Below are positions 15,695-23,898 of a stretch of DNA of 64,000 bases, piece by piece; within the stretch, counting starts at the first letter, position 1; each line of letters begins with the position of its first letter. Below the pieces are notes generated by a model that was given only the letters and a program-made list of their open reading frames with translations, was not told where the DNA came from and ran no database searches. The position numbers and the translations under genes were made by a program. This DNA is from Candidatus Lachnoclostridium avicola (GTDB taxonomy: Bacteria > Bacillota > Clostridia > Lachnospirales > Lachnospiraceae), in assembly GCA_019114465.1 (NCBI GenBank), contig DXFM01000003.1, positions 1 through 64,000 of the forward strand. The letters are read 5' to 3'.

Positions 15695-17248
15695 GTGAAG
15701 ACAGGGAAGGACCTGGTGCGGGAAAATATAGAAAAGATCGGGGAACTGTTTCCCGGCTGCGTCACGGAGACGGCAGACCGGGACGGGAAGATGAGAAAGA
15801 CGGTGAACATGGAACTGCTCCGGCAGCTGCTCACAGAGGAGCAGGAAGAGGAGGAGACCTACTCCTTTACCTGGGTGGGCAAGCGTGCTGCCATGGAGGA
15901 GGCCGCCTGCCCGGCAAGGCATATACTCGCGCCCCGGCGGGACCTCTCCCTGGACTGGGAGAAAACGGGAAACTTCTATATAGAAGGGGACAATCTGGAG
16001 GTGCTGAAGATTCTGCAGCGGGACTATCAGGGGAAGATCAAGATGATCTACATTGACCCGCCCTACAACACGGGCCACGATTTCGTCTACCGGGATTCCT
16101 TTGCCATGGACAGCGGCCGGTACCGGGATCTGGCTGGAAGAGAGGGGGAAACGGTTCCGGCCGACGGAAGGTATCACTCCCACTGGTGTTCCATGATGTA
16201 CTCCCGCCTGGCGGCGGCCCGCCGCCTGCTGACGGAGGACGGGATTTTATTTATGTCCATCGACGATAACGAGATGGGCAACCTGTTAAAGATCGCCGGG
16301 GAGATTTTCGGCAGCAGCCATTTTCTGGCCTGTTTTCCCCGGATCACCAAAAAGGCGGGAAAGACCACGGAGGCCATCGCCAAAAACCACGACTACGTGC
16401 TGGCCTTCAGCAAAGGGGACAGCCCGAAGTTCTACCTGCCTTCCCACACCGACGCTGGCTTTAAATATTCCGATGAGTACGAGGAAGAACGGGGAAAATA
16501 TAAACTGAACCAGACCTTGGACTACAACAGCCTCTCCTACAGCCCCAGCCTGGACTATCCCATCGAGCTGGACGGGGAGATCTTCTATCCCGGCAATTCC
16601 TACGAGAAATATCTGGAGCGGAAGGCGGGCAGGCACGCCCGGGCGGACTGGGCCTGGCGGTGGAGCCGGGAGCTGTTTGACTTCGGTCTGAAAAACGGGT
16701 TTGTGGTGGTGAAAAAATATGAGAACTATTCCCGGATTTATACCAAGACCTACCAGAACGCCAGAATTGTGAAGACCGGTTCCGGTTTTGCGGTGGAGCA
16801 CATCAGCCGCACCAGAGCCATTTCCACCCTGGAATTTGTGGAGAACCGGTTTTCCAACGACAACGGAAAGAAAAATCTGCTGAAACTCTTTGACACCAGC
16901 GTGTTTGACTACGCGAAGCCGGTGTCCCTGATCAAAACCCTGGTGCAGTATTCCACCGCGGGGGACGACCTGGTTCTGGACTTTTTCTCCGGCTCCGGAA
17001 CCACCGCCCAGGCAGTGATGGAGCAGAATCTGGAGGACGGGGGAAACCGGAAATTCATTCTGGTGCAGATTCCGGAGCCCACTGCCCCCAGGTCGGACGG
17101 GGCCAGGGCCGGATTTCAGACCATCTGCGAGATCGGCCGTGAGAGAATCCGCCGGGCGGGGGAGAAGATCCGGGAGGAACATCCCCTGGCTGCGGGGAAG
17201 CTGGATCTGGGATTTCGGGTGTATGGGCTGGAGGAGGAGAGCCTATGA
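15695..17248 (+). CDS. Type III Mod-like adenine DNA methyltransferase
   Basis: A 517-residue beta-class DNA adenine methyltransferase. Catalytic motif IV is IDPPYNTG (about residues 119-126). Further on come a Mod-type ISIDDNE-like FMSIDDNEMG, and the SAM-binding motif LDFFSGSGTTAQAVM near the C-terminus, the reversed order typical of Mod subunits. A target recognition region lies between. Type III systems pair Mod with a Res helicase-nuclease, but no such gene is adjacent. A GTG start at 15695 is preferred for its AGGAGGG site; ATG at 15656 overlaps the upstream stop but lacks a site. The next gene overlaps by four bases. Confidence 0.85.
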   Translation: MKTGKDLVRENIEKIGELFPGCVTETADRDGKMRKTVNMELLRQLLTEEQEEEETYSFTWVGKRAAMEEAACPARHILAPRRDLSLDWEKTGNFYIEGDNLEVLKILQRDYQGKIKMIYIDPPYNTGHDFVYRDSFAMDSGRYRDLAGREGETVPADGRYHSHWCSMMYSRLAAARRLLTEDGILFMSIDDNEMGNLLKIAGEIFGSSHFLACFPRITKKAGKTTEAIAKNHDYVLAFSKGDSPKFYLPSHTDAGFKYSDEYEEERGKYKLNQTLDYNSLSYSPSLDYPIELDGEIFYPGNSYEKYLERKAGRHARADWAWRWSRELFDFGLKNGFVVVKKYENYSRIYTKTYQNARIVKTGSGFAVEHISRTRAISTLEFVENRFSNDNGKKNLLKLFDTSVFDYAKPVSLIKTLVQYSTAGDDLVLDFFSGSGTTAQAVMEQNLEDGGNRKFILVQIPEPTAPRSDGARAGFQTICEIGRERIRRAGEKIREEHPLAAGKLDLGFRVYGLEEESL

Positions 17249-18519
17249 AAATCACACTATCCGAGACAGACATTTTCATCCCCAATTTAAAGGAGCAGTT
17301 TTTCCGGGAGCTGAAGCCCCGGCTGGGTGAGCTGGATCTGGAAAAAACTTACACGCTGACTCTGTTTTTTGACGAGTACTGTCTGCTGGACAGGGAGCAG
17401 ATGGATGCTTTTGTCATTCCCAGGGAGGCGCTGCCCCGGTATCTGCAGGATCGGGAGATGACCGGGGAGGAGAAGCGGTCCCAGCTGCTGTCCTATCAGC
17501 TGGGAGAGGCGGCAGCCTGTCTGGGGGAACTGGGCATCCGCTCCTGGCTTTTTAACATCACCGGCATTGTCATGGCAGATTCCCCGCGTCTGATTCTCAC
17601 CCTGGAGGAGGGAAAGCCTTTTTCGGAGGAGACGTCCTCCGGCCGGAGGAGGAGAAAAGGGACGGACACCGTGCCCAGGGTCTTCTCCATCATGCCCAGC
17701 ATGAGGGGATTTGAAAAGAACCTGGCCGGCCTGGCGGAGCGGTGGACCGACGAGCTGGTGCAGGCCTTCGGCAGTAAAAAACTGTATGAACAGTATGAGA
17801 AGATTCTGGGCTGGGGGAAGTTAAGGGAGATTCTCACCCGCTTCCGGCAGGAGTACGGCCGCGGCTTTTTCGGGCTGCCGGAGGAAAAGCGAAAGCTCCA
17901 GGCGGAATTTCTCAGGATGGTAAGAGAGGCCGCGGAGGAAAAGTCCGGTGCCGGGCCGGGAGACGGCGGACGGACAGTGGGCTGCGGAGAGAAGGCGGCG
18001 GACGGCGGACGGGCCGCCGCGGCCGGAGTGGGGAACGACGGCGGAGAAAAGGGCACGGCGAAGACGGGAACTCCCGCTGTCGGACAAACCTCCGGAAAGC
18101 GGGAAAAACGGGTGACTATCTGCCGGATGCCTGTGTCTTCGAGGACAAAAACAGGCCGGAAGAGCCGCCGCCAGGCAGGCTGGGTTCTTCTGGAGACAGA
18201 CGGACGCAGGCTGTGGCTTACATGGGAGAAAAAAACGCCCAGGGAGACCGCGGTCACGCTCCCGGAAGGATACGGAGACGCAGATGGACGCGGGGACATG
18301 GAAGGAAGAGGAGCGCTGGAAGGGTCCGGAAACATCGGTGAGACGGCAAAGAGCAGCCAGGCCATTTTGGCTGAGATCCGGCGGCTGACCGGGCAGGCGA
18401 AGGAGATGCTGACCGGGCAGGGATATGTGCTGGAGACGGATCCGGTGGATCAGATCCTGGCGTTTACGGATCTGAAAGAGATGATGAAAAAGATCCGCAG
18501 GGATCTGCTGCTGAAGTGA
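17245..18519 (+). CDS. Unknown protein coupled to the DNA methyltransferase
   Basis: A 424-residue protein I cannot assign. Residues about 1-220 look globular, with alternating strands and helices (TYTLTLFFDEYCLL, then LGIRSWLFNITGIVM). Residues about 225-275 are a Gly/Ala/Lys-rich low-complexity linker. The C-terminal third has a basic patch and then a helical end (ILAEIRRLTGQAKEML). No helicase or nuclease motif was seen. ATGA overlap with the methyltransferase gene implies co-translation and a joint role, perhaps specificity or restriction control. Confidence 0.6.
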   Translation: MKITLSETDIFIPNLKEQFFRELKPRLGELDLEKTYTLTLFFDEYCLLDREQMDAFVIPREALPRYLQDREMTGEEKRSQLLSYQLGEAAACLGELGIRSWLFNITGIVMADSPRLILTLEEGKPFSEETSSGRRRRKGTDTVPRVFSIMPSMRGFEKNLAGLAERWTDELVQAFGSKKLYEQYEKILGWGKLREILTRFRQEYGRGFFGLPEEKRKLQAEFLRMVREAAEEKSGAGPGDGGRTVGCGEKAADGGRAAAAGVGNDGGEKGTAKTGTPAVGQTSGKREKRVTICRMPVSSRTKTGRKSRRQAGWVLLETDGRRLWLTWEKKTPRETAVTLPEGYGDADGRGDMEGRGALEGSGNIGETAKSSQAILAEIRRLTGQAKEMLTGQGYVLETDPVDQILAFTDLKEMMKKIRRDLLLK

Positions 18520-18549
18520 AAAAGACGGGGAAGGAGGAGACGGGAAGCG

Positions 18550-19281
18550 GTGAGCAGCTACAGCAAGACGAAAAAGAAGCCTCTGGGCGCCCGGGTGGAG
18601 GATGGACTTATGGAGTACATCCTTCAGAAGCCGGTTCTCCCGGGGGAGAAGATCCCCAATGAATTTGAACTGGCGGAACAGTTCGGGGTGGGGAGAAGCA
18701 CCGTCCGGGAGGCGGTGAAAGGGCTGGTTTCCCGGGGAATTCTGGAGGTGCGCAGAGGTTCCGGCACCTATGTGATCAACACCAGCCCGGCGGCGGAGGA
18801 CCCCCTGGGCTTTGGAAAGGCGGAGGACAAGTACCAGCTGGCCCTGGATCTGTTTGACGTGCGGCTGATGATTGAGCCGGAGATCGCCTCCATGGCCTGC
18901 AAAAATGCGGGGGAGGAGGATATCCGGCGTCTGAGGCGGCTCTGCGACGAGACGGAGGCCCTCTACGTGGGCGGCCACAACCACATCGCCAAGGACATTG
19001 AGTTTCATACCTGCATTGCCAGCTGCAGCAAAAACCAGGTGGTGGAGACCCTGATTCCCATTATGAACCAGGCGGTGTGCACGTTTGCCAACCTGACCCA
19101 CAGAAAGCTGATGGAGGAAACTTTAAAAACCCACCGTGCCATCACGGAGGCCATTGAGAAGCGGGATTTCGTGGGGGCGCGGTGCGCCATGATCATGCAC
19201 CTGACCTACAACCGCCAGACCATCATGGAGATTCTGGAGGAACGGGAGAAAAGAAAAGAGAAGAAAACATCAGATGTTTAA
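18550..19281 (+). CDS. GntR/FadR-family regulator (FCD domain)
   Basis: A 243-residue regulator: GntR winged helix at about 20-85 (FELAEQFGVGRSTVREAVKGL, followed by the wing RRGSGTYV) and an all-helical FCD ligand domain (DVRLMIEPEIA, then conserved His residues in HNHIAKDIEFH and near the C-terminus). FCD regulators often bind sugar acids and repress their catabolic genes. The dehydratase, KDG kinase and KDPG aldolase genes follow on the same strand, fitting that role. GTG start, 12 bases after AAGGAGG. Confidence 0.88.
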   Translation: MSSYSKTKKKPLGARVEDGLMEYILQKPVLPGEKIPNEFELAEQFGVGRSTVREAVKGLVSRGILEVRRGSGTYVINTSPAAEDPLGFGKAEDKYQLALDLFDVRLMIEPEIASMACKNAGEEDIRRLRRLCDETEALYVGGHNHIAKDIEFHTCIASCSKNQVVETLIPIMNQAVCTFANLTHRKLMEETLKTHRAITEAIEKRDFVGARCAMIMHLTYNRQTIMEILEEREKRKEKKTSDV

Positions 19282-19363
19282 AGGGGCAAGCAGACAACTG
19301 CCGAAAGGTAGATGGGAAAAACTGCCAAAATCAAAGGCGATAACCGGAAAAAGCGGCATATTT

Positions 19364-19460
19364 TTTGTACAAAGTATCAAATCGGAAATAAATTCATCAT
19401 ATGTATTGCCGGGAAACCAGGCAGGAACTATAATTCGATTATAGAAAAATGGTTTGATAC
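19364..19460. promoter_or_regulatory. Candidate operators between FadR-type regulator and dehydratase
   Basis: TTTGTACAAA (19364-19373) is a perfect palindrome of the kind bound by GntR-family proteins, and it abuts GTATCAAA (19374-19381), which is mirrored by TTTGATAC (19453-19460). The region is AT-rich within a GC-rich neighbourhood and precedes the sugar-acid operon. Binding by the upstream regulator is a guess. Confidence 0.45.
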
Positions 19461-19510
19461 CGCTTGGGGAAAGCCCGGAGAGGGCAAAAGCGGGGAAGGG
19501 AGAATAAGAT

Positions 19511-21259
19511 ATGGAGTTAAAGAGTCAGGAAATGCGCCGTCTGGCGCCGGAGCTGGATCCTCTCCGCATTGGAACGGGGTGGAAGCCGGAGGATCTGTCA
19601 AAACCTCAGGTGATGATCGAGAGCACTTACGGGGACAGCCATCCCGGCAGCGGCCATCTGAACATACTGGTGGAGGAAGTGAGAAAGGGCGTTGAGGAGG
19701 CCGGCGGCCACGGGGCCCGCTACTTCTGCACGGACATCTGCGACGGGGAGAGCCAGGGAACGGACGGCATCAACTACAGCCTGGCCAGCCGGGAGATGAT
19801 CGCCAACATGATCGAGATCCACGCAAACGCCACCCCCTTTGACGCGGGAGTCTACCTCTCCAGCTGCGACAAGGGCATGCCCGGCAACTTAATCGGCATG
19901 GCCAGAGTGAACATGCCCTCCGTGGTGGTTCCGGGAGGCACCATGAACGCCGGCCCGGAGATGCTCACCTTAGAGCAGCTCGGCATGTACAGCGCCAAGT
20001 ACCAGAGGGGAGAGATCGACGAGGAGAAGTTAAACTGGGCAAAATGCAACGCCTGCCCCAGCTGCGGAGCCTGCTCCTTTATCGGCACAGCTTCCTCCAT
20101 GCAGATCATGGCGGAGGCTCTGGGCCTGGCCCTTCCAGGAAGCGCCCTCATGCCGGCTACCAGCCCGGACCTGCTGGCCTTTGCCAGACAGGCGGGAGCC
20201 CTGGCGGTGAAACTGGCCGTCACTCCCGGCATGCGCCCCAGCGATATTGTGACGGAGAAGAGCTTTGAGAACGCCATTCTGGTCCACGCGGCCATCTCCG
20301 GCAGCACCAACTGCCTCCTCCATATCCCGGCCCTGGCCCATGAGTTCGGCATCGAGATCACGGGAGACACCTTTGACCGTCTCCACCGGAACGCCAGATA
20401 TCTTCTGGATGTGAGACCGGCGGGACGGTGGCCGGCAGAGTGCTTCTACTACGCGGGCGGTGTGCCGGCGATCATGGAGGAGATCAAGCGCCACCTCCAC
20501 CTGGACGTGATGACGGTGACGGGAAAGACTCTGGGAGAGAACCTGGAGGATCTGAAAGCCAACGGATTTTACGAGAGATGCGACAAATGGCTGCAGGAGT
20601 TCAACAGCCGCTACCAGGTGTCCCTGACGAAAGAGGATATTATCCGTCCCTACGACAAGGCCATCGGAACAGAGGGGAGCATCGCGGTGCTGAGAGGAAA
20701 CCTGGCTCCCGAGGGAGCGGTGATCAAACACACTGCCTGCCCGAAGGAGATGTTCAAGGTGGTTCTGCGGGCGAGACCTTTCGACAGCGAGGAGGAATGC
20801 CTGGACGCCGTGTTGAAGCATAAAGTGCAGAAAGGAGACGCCGTATTTATCCGCTATGAGGGCCCGAAGGGCAGCGGAATGCCGGAAATGTTCTACACTT
20901 CCGAGGCCATCAGCAGCGACAGGGAGCTGGGAAAGAGCATTGCCCTGATCACCGACGGCCGTTTCTCCGGAGCGTCCACAGGACCGGTGATCGGCCACTG
21001 CAGCCCGGAGGCGGTGGACGGAGGCCCCATCGCTCTGGTGGAAGAGGGAGATCTGATTGAGATCGACGTGGAGGCCAGAAAGCTGAACATCATCGGCATA
21101 GCCGGTGAGAGAAAGACCATGGAAGAGATCGACGCGGTGCTGGCGGAGAGGAGAAAGAACTGGAAGCCCAGAGAGCCTAAATACAAAAAAGGAGTGCTCC
21201 GCCTGTTCAGCCAGCTGGCGGCCAGCCCCATGAAGGGAGCGTACCTGGAGTATAAATAA
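19511..21259 (+). CDS. IlvD/Edd-family sugar-acid dehydratase
   Basis: A 582-residue Fe-S dehydratase of the IlvD/Edd family. Visible are GDSHPGSGHLN, CDGESQGTDG, SSCDKGMPGN (cluster Cys), CGACSFIGTASSMQ (second cluster region) and TDGRFSGAS near the C-terminus. The family includes dihydroxy-acid dehydratase and dehydratases for gluconate and pentonate acids. With KDG kinase and KDPG aldolase genes directly downstream and a FadR-type regulator upstream, a sugar acid such as gluconate or galactonate is the likely substrate, giving 2-keto-3-deoxy acids. The exact substrate cannot be read from sequence. IlvD in branched-chain amino acid synthesis is less likely, because no ilv genes are near. 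Confidence 0.85.
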   Translation: MELKSQEMRRLAPELDPLRIGTGWKPEDLSKPQVMIESTYGDSHPGSGHLNILVEEVRKGVEEAGGHGARYFCTDICDGESQGTDGINYSLASREMIANMIEIHANATPFDAGVYLSSCDKGMPGNLIGMARVNMPSVVVPGGTMNAGPEMLTLEQLGMYSAKYQRGEIDEEKLNWAKCNACPSCGACSFIGTASSMQIMAEALGLALPGSALMPATSPDLLAFARQAGALAVKLAVTPGMRPSDIVTEKSFENAILVHAAISGSTNCLLHIPALAHEFGIEITGDTFDRLHRNARYLLDVRPAGRWPAECFYYAGGVPAIMEEIKRHLHLDVMTVTGKTLGENLEDLKANGFYERCDKWLQEFNSRYQVSLTKEDIIRPYDKAIGTEGSIAVLRGNLAPEGAVIKHTACPKEMFKVVLRARPFDSEEECLDAVLKHKVQKGDAVFIRYEGPKGSGMPEMFYTSEAISSDRELGKSIALITDGRFSGASTGPVIGHCSPEAVDGGPIALVEEGDLIEIDVEARKLNIIGIAGERKTMEEIDAVLAERRKNWKPREPKYKKGVLRLFSQLAASPMKGAYLEYK

Positions 21260-21282
21260 TCAGGCCACAGGAGGAGAAGATT

Positions 21283-22383
21283 ATGAACCACGAACATTTG
21301 CTGCAGACGGGAGAGGAAACGGCTCACCGGTTTATCACCATCGGGGAGATCATGCTCCGCCTGACGCCGCCGAACTATGAAAAAATCCGGATGACCACCG
21401 GATTTGAGGCCAGCTACGGGGGAAGCGAGGCCAACATCGCCCTGGCTCTGGCCAATCTGGGAATCGACAGCACGTTCTTTACGGTGGTTCCCGACAACAG
21501 CCTGGGAAAGAGCGCCATCCGCATGCTCCGGAGCAACGACGTTCACTGCGGACCGGTGATCTTCAGCACGCCGGAGCAGACCCCCACCCACCGCATGGGC
21601 ACCTATTACCTGGAGACCGGCTACGGGATCCGCCCCAGCCGGGTGATCTACGACCGGAAGCACAGCGCCATCACGGAATTTGACTTTGATTCCTACGATC
21701 TGGGAAAGCTGCTGGAACCCTACACCTGGCTTCACTTGAGCGGGATCACCCCGGCTCTGGGGGAAAACTGCAGGAAGCTGGTGATGAACTGCTTGAAGAT
21801 CGCCAAGGAAAAAGGGCTGACCACCAGCTTTGACGGCAATTTCCGCAGCGCCCTGTGGACCTGGGAGGAGGCCAGGGATTTCTGCACCCAGTGCCTGCCC
21901 TACATCGACGTGCTGTTTGGAATCGAGCCCTATCATCTGTGGAAGGATGAGGGGGATCACAGCAGAGGGGATGTGAAGGACGGGGTGCCCCTCCAGCCGG
22001 ATTTTGACCAGCAGGACGCTGTGTTCCGGGCTTTTGTGAAGCGGTATCCCAACTTAAAGTGCATCGCCCGCCACGTCCGCTACGCCTACAGCGGCAGCGA
22101 GAACAGCCTGAAGGCCTACATGTGGTACGGGGGACGGACCTACGAGAGCGGCATGCTCACCTTCAACATCCTGGACCGGGTGGGGGCGGGAGACGCCTTT
22201 GCCGGCGGCCTGCTTTACGCCATGATGAAGGGCTGCGGGCCGGAGGACATGCTGAATTTCGCGGTGGCCAGCAGCGCCATGAAACACACCATCCGGGGGG
22301 ACGCCAACCTCATTGACAACCCGGAGACCATCTGGGGCCTGGTGGACATGGGCTTTGACAAGAATTTTGATATTAAGAGGTAA
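21283..22383 (+). CDS. kdgK: 2-keto-3-deoxygluconate kinase (PfkB family)
   Basis: A 366-residue PfkB-type sugar kinase. YGGSEANIALALANLG near residue 45 is the substrate-binding first signature. DRVGAGDAFAGG near residue 300 is the second signature with the catalytic base Asp and anion hole. It would phosphorylate 2-keto-3-deoxygluconate to KDPG, the substrate of the aldolase encoded next. It starts 24 bases after the dehydratase stop, in one operon, with a GGAGGAG site. Confidence 0.88.
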   Translation: MNHEHLLQTGEETAHRFITIGEIMLRLTPPNYEKIRMTTGFEASYGGSEANIALALANLGIDSTFFTVVPDNSLGKSAIRMLRSNDVHCGPVIFSTPEQTPTHRMGTYYLETGYGIRPSRVIYDRKHSAITEFDFDSYDLGKLLEPYTWLHLSGITPALGENCRKLVMNCLKIAKEKGLTTSFDGNFRSALWTWEEARDFCTQCLPYIDVLFGIEPYHLWKDEGDHSRGDVKDGVPLQPDFDQQDAVFRAFVKRYPNLKCIARHVRYAYSGSENSLKAYMWYGGRTYESGMLTFNILDRVGAGDAFAGGLLYAMMKGCGPEDMLNFAVASSAMKHTIRGDANLIDNPETIWGLVDMGFDKNFDIKR

Positions 22384-22397
22384 AGGAGGTTTTTCCT

Positions 22398-23036
22398 GTG
22401 AAAACCATAGAAGAACTGTTTTATGACTGTGCGGTCGTTCCCGTGGTGGTTCTGGACGATCCGAAGGACGCCCTGCCCCTGGCAAAGGCTCTGACGGAAG
22501 GCGGTCTGCCCTGCGCGGAGGTGACCTTCCGCACGGAGGCGGCGGAGGAGTCCATCCGGCAGATGAGCAGAGAGTACCCGGATATGCTGGTGGGAGCGGG
22601 AACGGTGCTGACCACGGAGCAGGTGGACCGGGCGGCAGCGGCAGGGGCCAGATTTATTGTGAGCCCCGGTTTTGACCCGGAGATCGTGGATTACTGCCTG
22701 GAAAAGCAGATTCCCGTGTTCCCCGGCTGCATGACTCCCTCCGAGGTGGCCCAGGGAGTGAAGCGGGGCCTGAAGGTGTTAAAATTCTTCCCGGCGGAGC
22801 AGGCCGGAGGTCTGGCCATGATCAAGGCCATGGCAGCTCCCTACACCACGGTGAAATTCATGCCCACCGGCGGCATCAGCGCCAAGAACTTAAAGGAGTA
22901 CTTATCCTGCGACAAGATCCTCTGCTGCGGCGGAAGCTGGATGGTGAAGAAGGATCTGATCCGGGAAGGAAAATTTGACCAGATCAGAGATCTGGCCGCG
23001 GAGGCGAAATGCCTGGCGGAGGAAGCGAGAAAATAA
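22398..23036 (+). CDS. eda: KHG/KDPG aldolase
   Basis: A 212-residue class I aldolase with the family hallmarks: EVTFRTEAA (catalytic Glu), GAGTVLTTEQ, the Schiff-base Lys region KFFPAEQAGG, and FMPTGGIS phosphate-binding loop. It splits KDPG to pyruvate and glyceraldehyde 3-phosphate, completing the pathway with the two upstream genes. GTG start after AGGAGG, 14 bases from the kinase stop. A bidirectional terminator follows (23068-23111). Confidence 0.92.
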   Translation: MKTIEELFYDCAVVPVVVLDDPKDALPLAKALTEGGLPCAEVTFRTEAAEESIRQMSREYPDMLVGAGTVLTTEQVDRAAAAGARFIVSPGFDPEIVDYCLEKQIPVFPGCMTPSEVAQGVKRGLKVLKFFPAEQAGGLAMIKAMAAPYTTVKFMPTGGISAKNLKEYLSCDKILCCGGSWMVKKDLIREGKFDQIRDLAAEAKCLAEEARK

Positions 23037-23067
23037 AAGCGGGAAAAGAAAAACGCGGAAGGGGAGA

Positions 23068-23111
23068 AAAAGCCCTGGCGGCGGAGACTGCGGTCCGTCA
23101 CCAGGGCTTTT
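23068..23111. terminator. Bidirectional terminator between eda and crp-like genes
   Basis: AAAAGCCCTGG (23068-23078) pairs with CCAGGGCTTTT (23101-23111). A-run and T-run at the two sides let it end the rightward sugar-acid operon and the leftward regulator gene, whose stop codon lies in its loop. Confidence 0.8.
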
Positions 23112-23781
23112 CTTCGTGAACTTCGTCCGCCAGATCTTCAAGACTTTTCCAGTCCAGGATCTGCAGCCCCTTCGGTACCCGCTTCAGGATCCCCTCCGAG
23201 CACATTTCTGTGATGAGCTGCATGAGATGGCGGTAGGAGATGGTCAGATATTCCGCCAGCTCCGTGTATTTTAAGGACAGGATGCCGCCGCTCTGCAGCC
23301 GCAGTACACTGGCGGCAAAGTTGTTTCTGCTGGGATAGGCGGCCAGATTCATGTACTTCCGGTTCTGGGCCACATTCTGCTTTAAGGCCATGCTGCAGCA
23401 GAAGCGGAGGAATCGTGCATCCTGGAGGAGTCTGGCCCGGCATCCGCTGGTATCCACCTCGATGAAGCGGCACTTTGTCTGGGCCACAATGGGAAAGGGC
23501 TTTTTGTTCTCCTCAAACAGCTCCGGCACTCCGAAGAAGGCAGGGGGAGTGAAAAAGTTGATCAGGGACTGGCGGCCGTTTTTGTGGATGCCGTAGAGCT
23601 TGGCGGTGCCGGTCTCCAGATACAGCACCCGGGTCAGATGGTCGGTGTCCCGGATGATATATTCCCCCTTTTTGTAGGTCACCACCCGCAGATAGGGGCG
23701 GATGTCGAAGGAAAAGTGGGAGAGAAAATCGCTGTCTTTCAGAATTTTGTCTATGTCGCTGCGGCTCTCGTTGTTCTGCAT
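23098..23781 (-). CDS. Crp/Fnr-family transcriptional regulator
   Basis: A 227-residue protein with a cyclic-nucleotide-binding-type beta barrel (about 25-130: KKGEYIIRDTDHLTRVLYLETGTAKL and a following FFGVPELFE) and a C-terminal winged helix (LKYTELAEYLTISYRHLMQLI as the DNA-reading region). The cAMP-contact residues of E. coli Crp are not kept, so the ligand is unknown; a YeiL-like member is possible. It is divergent from the amidohydrolase/ABC operon, and a Crp-type site lies between, so it probably activates that operon. Confidence 0.85.
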   Translation of the reverse strand: MQNNESRSDIDKILKDSDFLSHFSFDIRPYLRVVTYKKGEYIIRDTDHLTRVLYLETGTAKLYGIHKNGRQSLINFFTPPAFFGVPELFEENKKPFPIVAQTKCRFIEVDTSGCRARLLQDARFLRFCCSMALKQNVAQNRKYMNLAAYPSRNNFAASVLRLQSGGILSLKYTELAEYLTISYRHLMQLITEMCSEGILKRVPKGLQILDWKSLEDLADEVHEEKPW

Positions 23782-23807
23782 TTCACACCTCGAAAAATCT
23801 GTAAAAA

Positions 23808-23850
23808 TGTGAGAAATCTCATATTTTTTCCATTTCCCCTATTATATACT
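23808..23850 (+). promoter_or_regulatory. Crp-type box at class II position with -10 of amidohydrolase operon
   Basis: TGTGA-N6-TCATA (23808-23823) resembles a Crp/Fnr box and contains TGAGA-AA-TCTCA symmetry. TATACT (23845-23850) is a good -10 with no good -35. A start near 23857 would put the box centre near -41.5, the usual class II activator position. The complementary strand has TATAAT (23841-23846), giving a leftward promoter for the regulator gene, and the box would lie just downstream of it. Confidence 0.65.
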
Positions 23851-23898
23851 ATTTTCAGCTAAATTTACACAAATTTCACAGAGGAGACAAGAGGAACC

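Noticed and set aside
17821-19101. Reverse-strand open frame of about 426 codons
   Set aside because: Shadow of the forward genes 17245-18519 and 18550-19281 in GC-rich DNA; no ribosome site and no recognisable protein features.
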